This document shows, in pieces, positions 9,323 through 18,704 of a stretch of 47,610 nt of DNA. The DNA lies in contig NZ_NIJM01000031.1 of NCBI RefSeq assembly GCF_002836945.1, positions 1-47,610 on the forward strand. The letters run 5' to 3'. Made by a program: the position numbers and the translations under genes. The stretch's first letter is position 1. Each line of letters starts with the position of its first letter. The DNA comes from Shewanella chilikensis (GTDB lineage: Bacteria; Pseudomonadota; Gammaproteobacteria; Enterobacterales; Shewanellaceae). The notes beneath the pieces were generated by a model that saw nothing but the letters and a program-made list of their open reading frames with translations, made no database searches and was not told where the DNA came from.

Positions 9323-10594
9323 TTAGATAAGCGCTTTAAAGCCCGAAACAGTGTAAAAGGAGCCAAAGACAATTACCACATCTTCGGCGCCGAGTTTGGG
9401 TTTGAGGTATTGCCAGCAATCTTGCATCTGTTCAAATTCCCGGGCGTCACAGCCATCCGGCAGGGCTTTTCGCAAACGGCCAGCATCGGCACCACGCTCA
9501 TTATGCAGCGTCACCAACAACCAGCTGTCTATGCTAGGCGCCAGCGCCTGCATCACGCCTTCGATATCCTTGTCCTTGAGCATACCGCAAACGCCATAGA
9601 CTCGCCCCTTGGCTTGCAGTTCATCCAGCCTTTGCGCCAGATAACGGGCCGCGTGGGGATTGTGCGCCACATCCAAAATAATCAGCGGCGCCTCACTGAT
9701 ATGCTCCATTCTGCCACTGAGCCTGGCACTAGCGAGCCCTGAGCGAATCGCCGCTTCGGAAAGTTCTGGCCAGAGTTGTTCCAGCGCCGCCAAGCTGGTG
9801 GCGGCATTGGGCAGAGGTAATTTCGGCCTGGGTAAGCCCTCAAACTGCCAGTGCTCACCGCAAAAATCCCAGCCTGTGCTGGTTTGCTTGTAGGAAAATG
9901 CCTGCCCTACCGTCTTGAGTAAGGCGCCCTTTTCATTGGCAACCTCAACTACGCTGGCAGGCATCTCGGCATCCCCTACTATCGCCGGGCGGTTCTTACG
10001 GAAAATGCCGGCCTTCTCACGGCCAACCAGCTCCCGGGTGTCACCAAGATACGCCTGATGATCAAGATCTATGGCGGTTACCACACTGACATCGGCATCT
10101 ATGATATTGGTGGCATCCAGCCTGCCTCCCAGGCCCACTTCCAGAATAACCAGATCCAGCTTGGCCTGCTTGAACAGCAGTAACCCAGCCAGCGTGGCAT
10201 ATTCAAAGAAGGTCAGCGAGGTGTCGCCCCTGGCCGCTTCTATGGTTTCAAAGGCCGAGATAAAGTCGCTATCCGGTGCATCGACACCGTCTATCCGCAC
10301 CCGCTCATTGTAATTGAGGATATGGGGCGAACTGTAAACCCCGACCCGATAACCCGCCGCGCGCATGATCTGCTCCAGCATACGGCAGGTGCTGCCCTTG
10401 CCATTGGTACCGGCAACTGTGATCACCTTGGTGCAGCCCAGTGACAGCGCCCCGAGCCTGGTGGCAACTTGGGTAACCCGCTCGAGCCCCATATCGATTT
10501 CGGTCGGATGAATGGCCAACAGGTAGTCCAGCCAAACAGACAGAGGAGCGTCAGCTCCCGGTAGCTGATGCAGATGAGCGGATGATTGCGACAT
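9323..10594 (-). CDS. folC: Bifunctional folylpolyglutamate synthase/dihydrofolate synthase
   Basis: FolC adds glutamate to dihydropteroate and to reduced folates using ATP in the cytosol. The 423-residue protein shows the Mur ligase-like ATP loop VAGTNGKGST near residue 62, the folate-loop region HILNYNERVRIDG, VILEVGLGGRLDATN and the DVAHNPHA motif at the domain junction. Length matches E. coli FolC (422). In E. coli and many relatives accD lies directly upstream; here truA is upstream with only 68 bases between and no accD. Confidence 0.96.
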   Translation of the reverse strand: MSQSSAHLHQLPGADAPLSVWLDYLLAIHPTEIDMGLERVTQVATRLGALSLGCTKVITVAGTNGKGSTCRMLEQIMRAAGYRVGVYSSPHILNYNERVRIDGVDAPDSDFISAFETIEAARGDTSLTFFEYATLAGLLLFKQAKLDLVILEVGLGGRLDATNIIDADVSVVTAIDLDHQAYLGDTRELVGREKAGIFRKNRPAIVGDAEMPASVVEVANEKGALLKTVGQAFSYKQTSTGWDFCGEHWQFEGLPRPKLPLPNAATSLAALEQLWPELSEAAIRSGLASARLSGRMEHISEAPLIILDVAHNPHAARYLAQRLDELQAKGRVYGVCGMLKDKDIEGVMQALAPSIDSWLLVTLHNERGADAGRLRKALPDGCDAREFEQMQDCWQYLKPKLGAEDVVIVFGSFYTVSGFKALI

Positions 10595-10617
10595 TTGATT
10601 CTTCCCTTAAATCTTGA

Positions 10618-10648
10618 TGTTGCCGCAAGCAAAAGCGTGGCGGCAACA
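10618..10648 (-). repeat. Hairpin in the truA-folC gap
   Basis: Perfect 9-base arms TGTTGCCGC (10618-10626) and GCGGCAACA (10640-10648) lie where accD would be expected. On the minus strand the hairpin is not followed by a T tract, so it is not a convincing terminator. Confidence 0.5.
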
Positions 10649-10662
10649 GCATGCTAACGGTT

Positions 10663-11448
10663 TCAGTCCGGCATAAACAGTGGGCCCATGGCCAACTTGG
10701 GCAGTTGATATTGCTCAGGGTAGCTGACATGCACCAGATAGAGGCCATTGGGTTTGGCCGTAGGGGCAGCCTGGGTTCTGTCTTTGAGCTCCAGCAACTG
10801 TCCCAGCCAATCCAGCGGCTGATTGCCAAGCCCCACTTCCAGCAGCGAGCCGACAATATTGCGCACCATGTGATGCAAAAAGGCATTGGCTTCGATATCC
10901 ACTATCACATACATGCCCTGGCGGGTCACACTGACTCTGTGCACATTGCGAAACGGGGTGCGCGACTGGCATTGGATCGCCCTGAAACTGGTGAAGTCGC
11001 GCTCGCCCAGCAGATACTGGGCCGCTTGATGCATCTTCTGTTCGTCTAGATCGCCGTGATAATGGCTGACGCCACCACGCAAAATGCCGGGACGGAAATT
11101 GTGGTTGTAGATAATATAGCGGTAGCGGCGAGCGGTTGCCGAAAAGCGGGCATGAAAACTGTCATCCACCTCTTTGGCCCAGCGCACCGCGATATTGTCC
11201 GGCAGATTGGCATTGACGCCCAGGGTCCAGGCGCCTTCGTTACGAATGGCAGAAGTATCAAAATGCACCACTTGCCCGGTGGCGTGTACCCCGGCATCTG
11301 TGCGACCGGCGCATTGCAGGGCTATCGGTTCATTGGCCACTTGGGACAAGGCCCGCTCCAACTGCCCCTGAACTGAATCCACTTCGGCCTGGCGCTGCCA
11401 ACCGTAATAGCCGCTACCATCATATTCGATACCCAACGCAATACGCAT
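10663..11448 (-). CDS. truA: tRNA pseudouridine(38-40) synthase
   Basis: TruA isomerises uridines 38-40 in the anticodon arm of tRNAs. With the start at 11448 the protein is 261 residues, close to E. coli TruA (270). An upstream in-frame start would add 30 unlike residues; the chosen ATG is preceded by GGGGAG about 6-7 bases away and gives the canonical N-terminus [20 protein letters not shown]. The catalytic Asp51 lies in [11 protein letters not shown]. It follows the fimV terminator, so it needs its own promoter or readthrough, and precedes folC. Confidence 0.96.
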   Translation of the reverse strand: MRIALGIEYDGSGYYGWQRQAEVDSVQGQLERALSQVANEPIALQCAGRTDAGVHATGQVVHFDTSAIRNEGAWTLGVNANLPDNIAVRWAKEVDDSFHARFSATARRYRYIIYNHNFRPGILRGGVSHYHGDLDEQKMHQAAQYLLGERDFTSFRAIQCQSRTPFRNVHRVSVTRQGMYVIVDIEANAFLHHMVRNIVGSLLEVGLGNQPLDWLGQLLELKDRTQAAPTAKPNGLYLVHVSYPEQYQLPKLAMGPLFMPD

Positions 11449-11541
11449 CTGTTTCTCCCCTGATCTCAAGGCGGCGAATTCTACCATAGAGCGGGCATTC
11501 GCCTCCAAGAAAAAGCCCGAACAAGCAACAGACTGCATAAA

Positions 11542-11564
11542 AAACGGCGCTCCAGGCGCCGTTT
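11542..11564 (-). terminator. Intrinsic terminator of fimV
   Basis: A 9-bp stem AAACGGCGC/GCGCCGTTT with a 5-base loop is followed on the minus strand by TTT and an AT-rich tail. It starts 16 bases after the fimV stop. Confidence 0.9.
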
Positions 11565-11580
11565 GAGTATTGACTGGGCT

Positions 11581-14500
11581 CTAACCCAAGGTTTTTATCA
11601 GGGCTGCGGCTTCCTCTTGCTGGCGGGCGTTGCCGTCCAGCTCCACCTCTTTAAGCAATGCCTTGGCGCTGTCTTTATCATCGATTTCGATATAGGCCCG
11701 CGCCAAGTCCAGCTTGGCGTTGACAGAGTTTTCCTCATCATCGACATCGACCATAGCGGCGGCGCCTACGAGAGAGTCGAGCTCACCCATATCCACATCC
11801 AGCTCCTTGTAGGGGTCGGTATCACTGTTGCCTTCATCGGCTTCACTGAGCAGGCGCTCAATATCGATAAAACCGTTTTCCTTCTGGAAGGCGCTGAGAT
11901 CGTGCTCAGGCACCATGCTGGAAGCGACCTTGCCCTTTTCTTTGGCATCGAGGGCCGCCAGCGCTTCATCTACTGTCAGTTTATGATCTTCGAGATCCAG
12001 CGAGTCATCATCATCCAGTTCGAGACTGAATTCCTCATCCGCTTCGGCTTCCTTGGCAACGTTTTCAGAAAAAGCGGCCAACAGGTCATCGTCGCTCAGA
12101 CTCTTATCACTGTCATCACTATCCTGGGCCAGGTCAATATCCAGAGCCTGCTCGATATCTGTTATGCTGTCTTCAACATCAACAGCCTGTTCCTGATTAG
12201 AGAGTTCCTCTTGAGCCAAGAGATCTTCTATGGCTGAAGGCTCTTGCTTTTCTTGCGCAGAAGGCTCTTCTTGCGCTAAGGGCTCTTCTTTCGCTGAAGG
12301 CTCTTCTTTCGCTGAAGGTTCTTCTTTCGCAGAAGGTTCTTCCTCAACAAAGGGCTCTTTAGGTGCGGAGGACTCCCACTCAAGAATATGGGGATCATGG
12401 CTCTTGCCGCCGGCCTTGAGATCGTCAAAGAAGCCAGAATCCTTGTCGCTGCGTTGACCGCTTTGCGGCGCGCTGTCGCTATCCCTGCTCTCATCAACTA
12501 AAGTGTCTGTTTCATCGGGCTTCTTAGGCTCATCCAAGTCCTCAGCCTGCGACAAGCCTGCCAGCATGGCATCCAATTCGGCATCGCTGCGCTCAGTGGC
12601 ATCATCAGACTCAACCTCTGGGGTATCTTCCTCGTCAGTCTCAGCTATCGCCTCATCAACGATCGCCTCATCAACGTTATCTATCGCAATTACGTCATCC
12701 GCGAGCCCGGCCAACAAGGCGTCCAGATCTTCACTCTCTTCCTCTGCTTGAACCTTCTCTGCTTCCGCTTGAGTCTCGACAGCATCGTCCAAGTCATCGA
12801 AGCCTGCCAGCAAGGCATCTATGTCGGCCTCTGTGTCGCTGGAGTCTATGGCAACCTTGTCATCTTCAAGCTCGGCGGCAATAGCGTCGCTTAAGTCTTC
12901 CTCTTCAGAATTCTGTGCTGCCGGTGCATCGAATCCAGCCAACAAGGCATCAATGTCTGCTTCTTCGCCCAGCTCGGTATCAGCTGAATCAGCTTCATCC
13001 AGTTCGGCGGCAATGGCAGCGCTGAGATCTTCCTCGGCTTCAGTCTTACTATCGCCTTCAACTTGAGTACCGGCTTCAATTTGAGGTTCTGTATCTTCTT
13101 TGACATCAAACCCGGCCAGCAGCGCATCGATATCGGCTTCCTGTGTCTCATCCAGAGTCTCGTCAACCTGCTCATCTTCGGCCAACTCGGCTGCGATAGC
13201 GGCACTGAGATCTTCATCCAGATCTGCCTTCGCTTCTCTCTCTGAGAGCACCTCTTTGTCTTGTTCAAAAGCAAACTCTTGAGCGAGCTCTTGGCTAAAA
13301 CCCTGTTCAAAAGCAGCAGTCACATCTTCCGGTAGGGTTTCACTCAGATCAGGCTCTGACGCTGGAATACTTTCGGTCTGCAAATCTTCAGGAATAGTTT
13401 CCTGTTTATCGGTATCGTCCAATCCAGCCAGCAATGAGTCCAAGTCCTCCTCGCTGGCATCTTCCTGCTCACCGGCCTCTTGTTCGCCCATGGCTTCGGC
13501 CCAGAGATCATCGAGCGACTGACCTTCATCTTCGGCCTCTTGGGGAGTATCCCCCTCGCCTGAGTCGATGAACATCTCCTGCGCCATGTCCATCTGCTCG
13601 CTGTCACTCTCAACTTCAGGCTCAGGCTGCAATACAGAGCTATCAACATCCAGCAATGAATCAATGGAATCGTTTTGATCATCGTCAAGACGCACGGCCA
13701 ATTCGTCGTTGGCGTTGGCCATATCGGCCGTAGCCGCGCCGGCAACAGCTGCGGCAGCCATTGGAGCCGCTTCGGTCTGTGGTGCTTGGGCATCACTTTG
13801 TTTACGCCTGCGGCGCAGCATGCTCCATAGCAACAACAACAGCAATACCGCGGGTACTGCGGCAGCCAGTACCAAAAGTAATGGGTTACCCATCAAACTG
13901 CGCCAGAGATCGTCCGGCTCATTAGCCGTAGCATTGGCGACTTGAAGCTGCTGCTTGAGGTCAGCATTTTCAGCCTTGAGTTGCTGTTCCTGTTTTTTAC
14001 TGGCCTGCAGTGACTCTTCCAATACCGACAGACGCTGATTCAGCTCATCAATTTGCGCTTGCAGCCCCTGGTTATCGGTATTGGCGACAGTAAGCAGATC
14101 CTGAGCACGCCCCAGTTCATCGGTCAGACTCAGATTGCGGCTCTGCAGCGCTTCAATGCTGTTATCGTCAGCCGTTTCCGGAGTTGCTTCTGTGGCTGTT
14201 TTTTCGGTTGTGATGGCTGGTGATTTGTCTGCAGCCACTTGAGCTGGCTCAGTCGATGGCTCACTGACTTTTGACTGCTCGCGGTTTTCCTTAGATGGCT
14301 GCGCCGCCGTTTGAGTTTGGGCGACCGCCGTTGGCTCTTTTGCGGCTTGGCTTGGGTGCCCGGGGGCTTTGGCGGTTTCAATTTTGCCATCATCTGCCTT
14401 TAGCCGCTTACCGGAAGACCAGCTCTTGTCATCCTGTTCGGCGCGAGCTCTGGCCATACTCAATGGAATAGCCTGCATCACCTCTTTGGAGGGGATCAGC

Positions 14501-14802
14501 AGTATCATGCCCCGTTCCAGGCTGTTGTAGTTATTGGATGAGAAAGCGTGCGGGTTGGCTTCAAAAATCGCGGCCATGACCTGATAGATACTGACGCCGG
14601 GATCCGGTCTGACTTTCTGGGCAATGCTCCAGAAGGTGTCCGATGGCGTTGTCGGACCATACTGGCGTACCTGTTGGCGCACTTGACCGTCGGGGCCGGT
14701 AATTTTCAGACCTTCTGCATGGGCCGGTTCTATAAGACTACTTGGGTTCAGGGCAAAAAAAGCGGCCATCAGGCCAACAAGATATGAAGTGCGAAAATTC
14801 AT
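11581..14802 (-). CDS. fimV: FimV-type polar hub protein, LysM-containing, acidic and repeat-rich
   Basis: FimV/HubP proteins organise the cell pole and support type IV pili and twitching. I place the start at 14802 (1073 residues), because GGGAAGA lies upstream and the resulting N-terminus is a clean signal peptide ending AHA; the upstream start lacks an SD. In order: a periplasmic FimV N-terminal domain with LysM-like fold (SDTFWSIAQKVRPD to GMILLIPS), a Glu/Thr/Ala linker, a coiled coil (about 215-290), a membrane helix (PLLLVLAAAVPAVLLLLLL) followed by RRRRK, a long very acidic cytoplasmic region with repeats (DIDALLAGFD and DLSAAIAAEL units, then EEPSAK units), and the conserved C-terminal TPR-like FimV motif (KLDLARAYIEIDDKDSAKALL). 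Position next to asd and truA is the usual one. Confidence 0.93.
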   Translation of the reverse strand: MNFRTSYLVGLMAAFFALNPSSLIEPAHAEGLKITGPDGQVRQQVRQYGPTTPSDTFWSIAQKVRPDPGVSIYQVMAAIFEANPHAFSSNNYNSLERGMILLIPSKEVMQAIPLSMARARAEQDDKSWSSGKRLKADDGKIETAKAPGHPSQAAKEPTAVAQTQTAAQPSKENREQSKVSEPSTEPAQVAADKSPAITTEKTATEATPETADDNSIEALQSRNLSLTDELGRAQDLLTVANTDNQGLQAQIDELNQRLSVLEESLQASKKQEQQLKAENADLKQQLQVANATANEPDDLWRSLMGNPLLLVLAAAVPAVLLLLLLWSMLRRRRKQSDAQAPQTEAAPMAAAAVAGAATADMANANDELAVRLDDDQNDSIDSLLDVDSSVLQPEPEVESDSEQMDMAQEMFIDSGEGDTPQEAEDEGQSLDDLWAEAMGEQEAGEQEDASEEDLDSLLAGLDDTDKQETIPEDLQTESIPASEPDLSETLPEDVTAAFEQGFSQELAQEFAFEQDKEVLSEREAKADLDEDLSAAIAAELAEDEQVDETLDETQEADIDALLAGFDVKEDTEPQIEAGTQVEGDSKTEAEEDLSAAIAAELDEADSADTELGEEADIDALLAGFDAPAAQNSEEEDLSDAIAAELEDDKVAIDSSDTEADIDALLAGFDDLDDAVETQAEAEKVQAEEESEDLDALLAGLADDVIAIDNVDEAIVDEAIAETDEEDTPEVESDDATERSDAELDAMLAGLSQAEDLDEPKKPDETDTLVDESRDSDSAPQSGQRSDKDSGFFDDLKAGGKSHDPHILEWESSAPKEPFVEEEPSAKEEPSAKEEPSAKEEPLAQEEPSAQEKQEPSAIEDLLAQEELSNQEQAVDVEDSITDIEQALDIDLAQDSDDSDKSLSDDDLLAAFSENVAKEAEADEEFSLELDDDDSLDLEDHKLTVDEALAALDAKEKGKVASSMVPEHDLSAFQKENGFIDIERLLSEADEGNSDTDPYKELDVDMGELDSLVGAAAMVDVDDEENSVNAKLDLARAYIEIDDKDSAKALLKEVELDGNARQQEEAAALIKTLG
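12236..12353 (-). repeat. Hexapeptide-coding 18-bp tandem repeats within fimV
   Basis: At least four to five adjacent units encode EEPSAK or close variants (EEPLAQ, EEPSAQ) on the minus strand; the plus-strand unit is GAAGGCTCTTCTTTCGCT with small changes. Near-identity of neighbouring units suggests recent copy-number change. Confidence 0.85.
12556..13455 (-). repeat. Diverged long repeats within fimV (LLAGFD / AIAAEL modules)
   Basis: Six copies of a D-[IL]-D-[AS]-[LM]-L-A-G-[FL] motif are encoded near 12560, 12715, 12805, 12940, 13115 and 13430, interleaved with three D-L-S-x-A-I-A-A-E-L motifs near 12885, 13015 and 13200. Spacing is irregular (roughly 90-300 bases), consistent with old duplication and divergence. 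Confidence 0.8.
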
Positions 14803-14923
14803 CCATTCTTCCCTTTCAAGCGCTGGTTTCGCCGACTGACGACTGGCTTTAGGCATTTGTATTTATTGAGATTACTATAAACCAGAAATGTCCGCGCTGC
14901 TACTGTTCACATTTGCAAAACAA

Positions 14924-14950
14924 AAAAAGCCTGCAAGCAGCAGGCTTTTT
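14924..14950 (-). terminator. Intrinsic terminator of asd
   Basis: A perfect 11-bp stem AAAAAGCCTGC/GCAGGCTTTTT with loop AAGCA is followed on the minus strand by further T residues. It lies about 95 bases past the asd stop; the IS5-like repeat end at 15026-15044 sits between stop and terminator. Confidence 0.9.
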
Positions 14951-15025
14951 CAACAGAAACAAAGCGTTTAGAAAAGTGCTTCCAGCATTGTATTCAAGTC
15001 TGAAAGCACAGGCAGAGCCTCCGTA

Positions 15026-15044
15026 GGACTTACTCGCACCTTCC
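15026..15044 (-). mobile_element. IS5-family-like terminal repeat remnant abutting the asd stop codon
   Basis: On the minus strand this reads GGAAGGTGCGAGTAAGTCC, matching 15 of 16 bases of the terminal repeat I recall for E. coli IS5 (GGAAGGTGCGAATAAG). The flanking CTAA fits the YTAR target of that family, and its last three bases are the asd stop codon TAA. No matching second end and no transposase fragment are seen. A TTAG at 14968-14971 could be the other target copy, which would give a 73-bp element, but its inner sequence does not match the repeat well. A near-identical end occurs at 26353-26371. Confidence 0.6.
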
Positions 15045-16061
15045 TTAGAGATAGTCGCGGATCAGGATCTCGCCTATCTGTACACTGTTGAGTGCCGCCC
15101 CCTTACGGATATTGTCAGAGACCACCCATAAATCTATCCCCAGATCGTGGGAGATATCCTTGCGCACCCGGCCGACATACACAGGGTCGCTACCGGCGCC
15201 TTCGGTCACGGCCGTTGGATAATCGTCATCATCTTCAAACAGCACCACGCCTTCGGCATCCCGCAACACTGCCTTGACTTCGGCAGCATCAACCGGTTGC
15301 AGCGTCTCGATGTGAATCGCTTCCGAATGACCATAGAACACAGGGACCCGCACCGCAGTCGGGTTCACCAGAACGTCGCTGTCGCCGAGGATCTTATGAG
15401 TCTCCCAGACCATCTTCATCTCTTCTTTGGTGTAGCCATTTTCCATAAACTTATCTATGTGCGGCAACACGTTGAAAGCTATCTGCTTATCATAAACCTT
15501 GGGCTCTGAAGGCAAGCCCTGCAACAGCTTGGCAGATTGCCCCGCCAGCTCCTCAATCGCCTTTTTACCGGTACCGGAAACCGACTGATAAGTGGCCACA
15601 TTGATACGGCTGATCCCAAAGGCATCATAGATAGGCTTGAGCGCCACCAACATCTGAATCGTCGAGCAGTTGGGGTTGGCAATAATATTACGGTTACGGA
15701 AGTCGGCAATCGCTTCTGGATTGACCTCAGGAATAACCAGTGGAATATCCAGGTCGTAACGGAAGTGGGAAGTGTTATCTATCACCACACAACCCGCATC
15801 GGCCGCAATCGGCGCCCATTTGGCCGAGACATCACCGCCGGCAGAGAAGAAGCCTATCTGCGCCTGAGTCCAGTCAAAGCTTTCTACATCGAGGATCTCC
15901 ACCTGTTTGCCGTGAAAACTCACGGTTTCACCGGCGCTGCGGCTACTGGCCAGTGGATACAGATTCGCCACCGGGAAGTTACGCTCCTCGAGGATTTCTA
16001 TCATGGTTTGACCCACGGCTCCTGAGGCACCCAATACGACAACGTTAAATTCCTGCGACAT
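15045..16061 (-). CDS. asd: Aspartate-semialdehyde dehydrogenase
   Basis: Asd reduces aspartyl phosphate to aspartate semialdehyde with NADPH, feeding lysine, diaminopimelate, threonine and methionine synthesis. The 338-residue protein begins with a Rossmann glycine loop (GASGAVGQ, 10-17), has the catalytic Cys132 in NPNCSTIQ and the RVPVFYGHSE motif with the active-site His. The intact Cys separates it from the Usg paralogue found at this locus in E. coli. It starts one base before the pdxB stop, so the two are co-transcribed. Its stop codon is immediately followed by an IS5-like repeat end. Confidence 0.96.
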   Translation of the reverse strand: MSQEFNVVVLGASGAVGQTMIEILEERNFPVANLYPLASSRSAGETVSFHGKQVEILDVESFDWTQAQIGFFSAGGDVSAKWAPIAADAGCVVIDNTSHFRYDLDIPLVIPEVNPEAIADFRNRNIIANPNCSTIQMLVALKPIYDAFGISRINVATYQSVSGTGKKAIEELAGQSAKLLQGLPSEPKVYDKQIAFNVLPHIDKFMENGYTKEEMKMVWETHKILGDSDVLVNPTAVRVPVFYGHSEAIHIETLQPVDAAEVKAVLRDAEGVVLFEDDDDYPTAVTEGAGSDPVYVGRVRKDISHDLGIDLWVVSDNIRKGAALNSVQIGEILIRDYL

Positions 16062-17192
16062 TTACAGACCGACTCCTGAAAAACCTAAATGAGACAACCA
16101 ATCTACCCCAGAACCGCCGACATTTGAAAGAGTCAAAGCACTGAATTCTCGCCTATGGCGGTGATTTTTTCTCATGTCATCAAAACCTGTGGGGTTTTTC
16201 AGCATTTTCCGGAATTTTTCATCGTCATCACGTAGATCATAAATAAATCGGCACAAGGACAATAATGCCTTTTCATCGGGCGAACTGCTGATATCGAGCC
16301 GGGAGTTCCAACGCTCTGGCAATAGCGCCACAAGCGACTTGTCCGCCGGGCGATTGAGTATCGCCATCAAGGCCTGATATAACATGAAAGTGCCCCGGGC
16401 CTTGCCCTCCAGACTGTAGCCGGCAATATGCGGGGTAGCAAACTCCACCAAAGGCACCAGCTCCAGCATGGGGTTAGGCTCCCCTTGCCAAACATCCAGC
16501 ACTAACTTGATATCCGGCCGCTTGGCCTTGACCCGGATCAGCGCGCGATTATCTATCACTTCACCGCGACAGCAGTTAAGCAACCAGCAGCCGGGTTTCA
16601 GTGTCTCCAGTCGCTGCTCGTCAAACAGATACCAAGTAGGATGTTCGCCATCACGGGTCAAAGGTACATGCAGACTAACGATATCGGCGCCTGCAACCAG
16701 TTCATCCAGGCTGACAAAGCGGCGGCTGTCGCCAGCCTTGGCCAGTAAGGGGTCGCAGAGCAAGGTATTTATTCCGTAGGCTTCAAGACAGCGTGCCAGC
16801 GCCGAACCGGTATTACCGGCGCCGACTATGCCAACAGTTTTGCCCTTAAGCTGAGTATCAAACCTGTTGGCCAGCTCCAACATGGCGATAAAAGCATATT
16901 CGCCAACCGCGGTGGCATTGCAACCAGGTGCATTGGAAAAGGGGATATTGCGGGACGCCAGATAAGCCTTGTCCACATGATCTGTCCCTATGGTGGCACT
17001 GCCGACAAACTTAAGCTTATGTGCACCAGCCAACAGTGTCTCATTGACCTTGGTGACCGAACGCACCAGTAAAACATCGGCATCGGCTACTGTGGCCGCA
17101 TCCAAATGACGGCCATCGACGGCTACTATCTCCCCCAGCTCGGCAAACAAGGGCTGCACATAGGGCATATTTTCATCAACCACCAACTTCAT
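16062..17192 (-). CDS. pdxB: 4-phosphoerythronate dehydrogenase
   Basis: PdxB oxidises 4-phosphoerythronate in the pyridoxal 5'-phosphate pathway. The 376-residue protein (E. coli 378) has the NAD-binding loop [11 protein letters not shown] near residue 117, the [11 protein letters not shown] segment carrying the catalytic Arg region, and [15 protein letters not shown] with the catalytic His. The C-terminal PdxB dimerisation region is present ([19 protein letters not shown]). It is directly upstream of asd on the minus strand with no gap. Its start is preceded by GAAAGTCG, a weak SD. Confidence 0.95.
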   Translation of the reverse strand: MKLVVDENMPYVQPLFAELGEIVAVDGRHLDAATVADADVLLVRSVTKVNETLLAGAHKLKFVGSATIGTDHVDKAYLASRNIPFSNAPGCNATAVGEYAFIAMLELANRFDTQLKGKTVGIVGAGNTGSALARCLEAYGINTLLCDPLLAKAGDSRRFVSLDELVAGADIVSLHVPLTRDGEHPTWYLFDEQRLETLKPGCWLLNCCRGEVIDNRALIRVKAKRPDIKLVLDVWQGEPNPMLELVPLVEFATPHIAGYSLEGKARGTFMLYQALMAILNRPADKSLVALLPERWNSRLDISSSPDEKALLSLCRFIYDLRDDDEKFRKMLKNPTGFDDMRKNHRHRREFSALTLSNVGGSGVDWLSHLGFSGVGL

Positions 17193-17309
17193 CGACTTTC
17201 CTGCTCTGTTGTGGATTAAACCGCTATTCTATCAGCGAGCTAGAGGCTTGTCTGAGTCCGGCGCACATTTGAGAAAGCTACTAACAAGTTCTGCGTCAGC
17301 TCATAAGCA

Positions 17310-17337
17310 AAGAAGGAAGCCATTTGGCTTCCTTCTT
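17310..17337 (-). terminator. Intrinsic terminator of fabB
   Basis: A perfect 12-bp stem AAGAAGGAAGCC/GGCTTCCTTCTT with a 4-base loop lies 22 bases after the fabB stop. On the minus strand it ends in TTCTTTGCTT, a short T-rich tail. Confidence 0.85.
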
Positions 17338-17358
17338 GTATTGAGTAGAACAAGGCGC

Positions 17359-18570
17359 TTACTTGTACTTGCGCATCACCAGGGTAGCGTTGGTGCCGCC
17401 GAAACCGAAGCTATTGCTCATAACAGTGTTGAGCTCGGCGTCGCGGTATTCACGCACAATTGGCATACCTTCTGCGGCCTCGTCCAGCTTGTCGATATTG
17501 ATGGAAGGCGCGATAAAACCTTGTTCGAGCATCAACAGGCTGTATATCGCCTCATGAACACCGGCTGCGCCCAGGGCATGGCCTGTCATTGACTTGGTTG
17601 AGGCAATCGCCGGCATCTGGCCGTCGAAGACTTCACGCAGGGCTTCGAGCTCTCGCACATCACCGACAGGAGTAGAAGTGCCGTGAGTGTTAACGTAATC
17701 GATAGGTGTATCTACTGACTCCAGCGCCATCTTCATGCAGCGCACCGCACCTTCACCGCTTGGGGCAACCATGTCATAACCGTCGGATGAAGCGCCATAA
17801 CCTATGACTTCGGCATAAATCTTGGCGCCGCGGGCCAGCGCGTGCTCCAGCTCTTCGACAATTACTATGCCGCCACCACCTGAGATAACAAAGCCATCAC
17901 GGTCGGCATCATAGGTGCGGGAAGCTTTTTCCGGTGTGTCGTTATACTTGGTGGACAAGGCGCCCATGGCGTCAAAGCCCATGGTCAGGGTCCAATCGAT
18001 CTCTTCGGCGCCGCCGGCAAAGACCATATCCTGCTTACCCATCTGGATCAGTTCCACCGCATGGCCGATACAATGCGCACTGGTGGCACAGGCCGAACTG
18101 ATGGAGTAATTCATCCCTTTGATTTTGAAGGGCGTCGCCAGACAGGCACTGGCTGTAGAAGACATTATCCGCGGCACAATATAAGGTCCCACGCGCTTGA
18201 CGCCTTTAGCGCGCAGGGTGTCAGCCGCCTGAACCTGGTTGGAAGACGAAGCGCCACCGGTACCGACAATGAGACCTACACGAGGATCTGAATACTGCTC
18301 TTCGGTCAGACTACTGTCTTCAATGGCTTGCTGCATAGCCAAATAGGCGTAGGCTGCGGCATCCCCCATAAAACGCAACGCCTTGCGATCGATAAGTTCT
18401 GCGGGATTGAGTTTGATGTCGCCCCAGACATGACTGCGCAGCTGCATCTCCTCAAACTGATCTGAGTGGGTGATACCACTGCGGCCAGCCTTGAGAGATT
18501 CTGTCACTTCTTGTTTGTTATTACCGATACTTGATACAACGCCAATTCCGGTGATCACGACTCTTTTCAT
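17359..18570 (-). CDS. fabB: 3-oxoacyl-[acyl-carrier-protein] synthase I
   Basis: FabB condenses malonyl-ACP with acyl-ACP and is needed for unsaturated fatty acid elongation. The 403-residue protein has the Cys-His-His triad: Cys161 (SSACATSAH), His296 (NTHGTSTP) and His331 (TGHALGAAG), plus the C-terminal glycine-rich [13 protein letters not shown]. Overall length and the N-terminus [16 protein letters not shown] fit FabB rather than FabF. The gene is divergent from mnmC. In its 134-base upstream region a partial FadR-like half site (TGGTCAG at 18645-18651) is present but unproven. Confidence 0.96.
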   Translation of the reverse strand: MKRVVITGIGVVSSIGNNKQEVTESLKAGRSGITHSDQFEEMQLRSHVWGDIKLNPAELIDRKALRFMGDAAAYAYLAMQQAIEDSSLTEEQYSDPRVGLIVGTGGASSSNQVQAADTLRAKGVKRVGPYIVPRIMSSTASACLATPFKIKGMNYSISSACATSAHCIGHAVELIQMGKQDMVFAGGAEEIDWTLTMGFDAMGALSTKYNDTPEKASRTYDADRDGFVISGGGGIVIVEELEHALARGAKIYAEVIGYGASSDGYDMVAPSGEGAVRCMKMALESVDTPIDYVNTHGTSTPVGDVRELEALREVFDGQMPAIASTKSMTGHALGAAGVHEAIYSLLMLEQGFIAPSINIDKLDEAAEGMPIVREYRDAELNTVMSNSFGFGGTNATLVMRKYK

Positions 18571-18704
18571 GTTTTACTATCCATTCCGTACAATTCAGTA
18601 CCTACTTTTGCTGACGCCATGTTAGCCGTTTTACAGCATTTAAGTGGTCAGCTTTCCGTAAACTTGGGTAAAATAATGCCGAACAAGGCCTCCAGAGTAA
18701 AAAA

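Noticed and set aside
18576..18602. GTAC repeats just upstream of fabB considered as a FabR operator
   Set aside because: The half sites are separated by six bases rather than four, and they lie within the likely leader, so the spacing does not fit.
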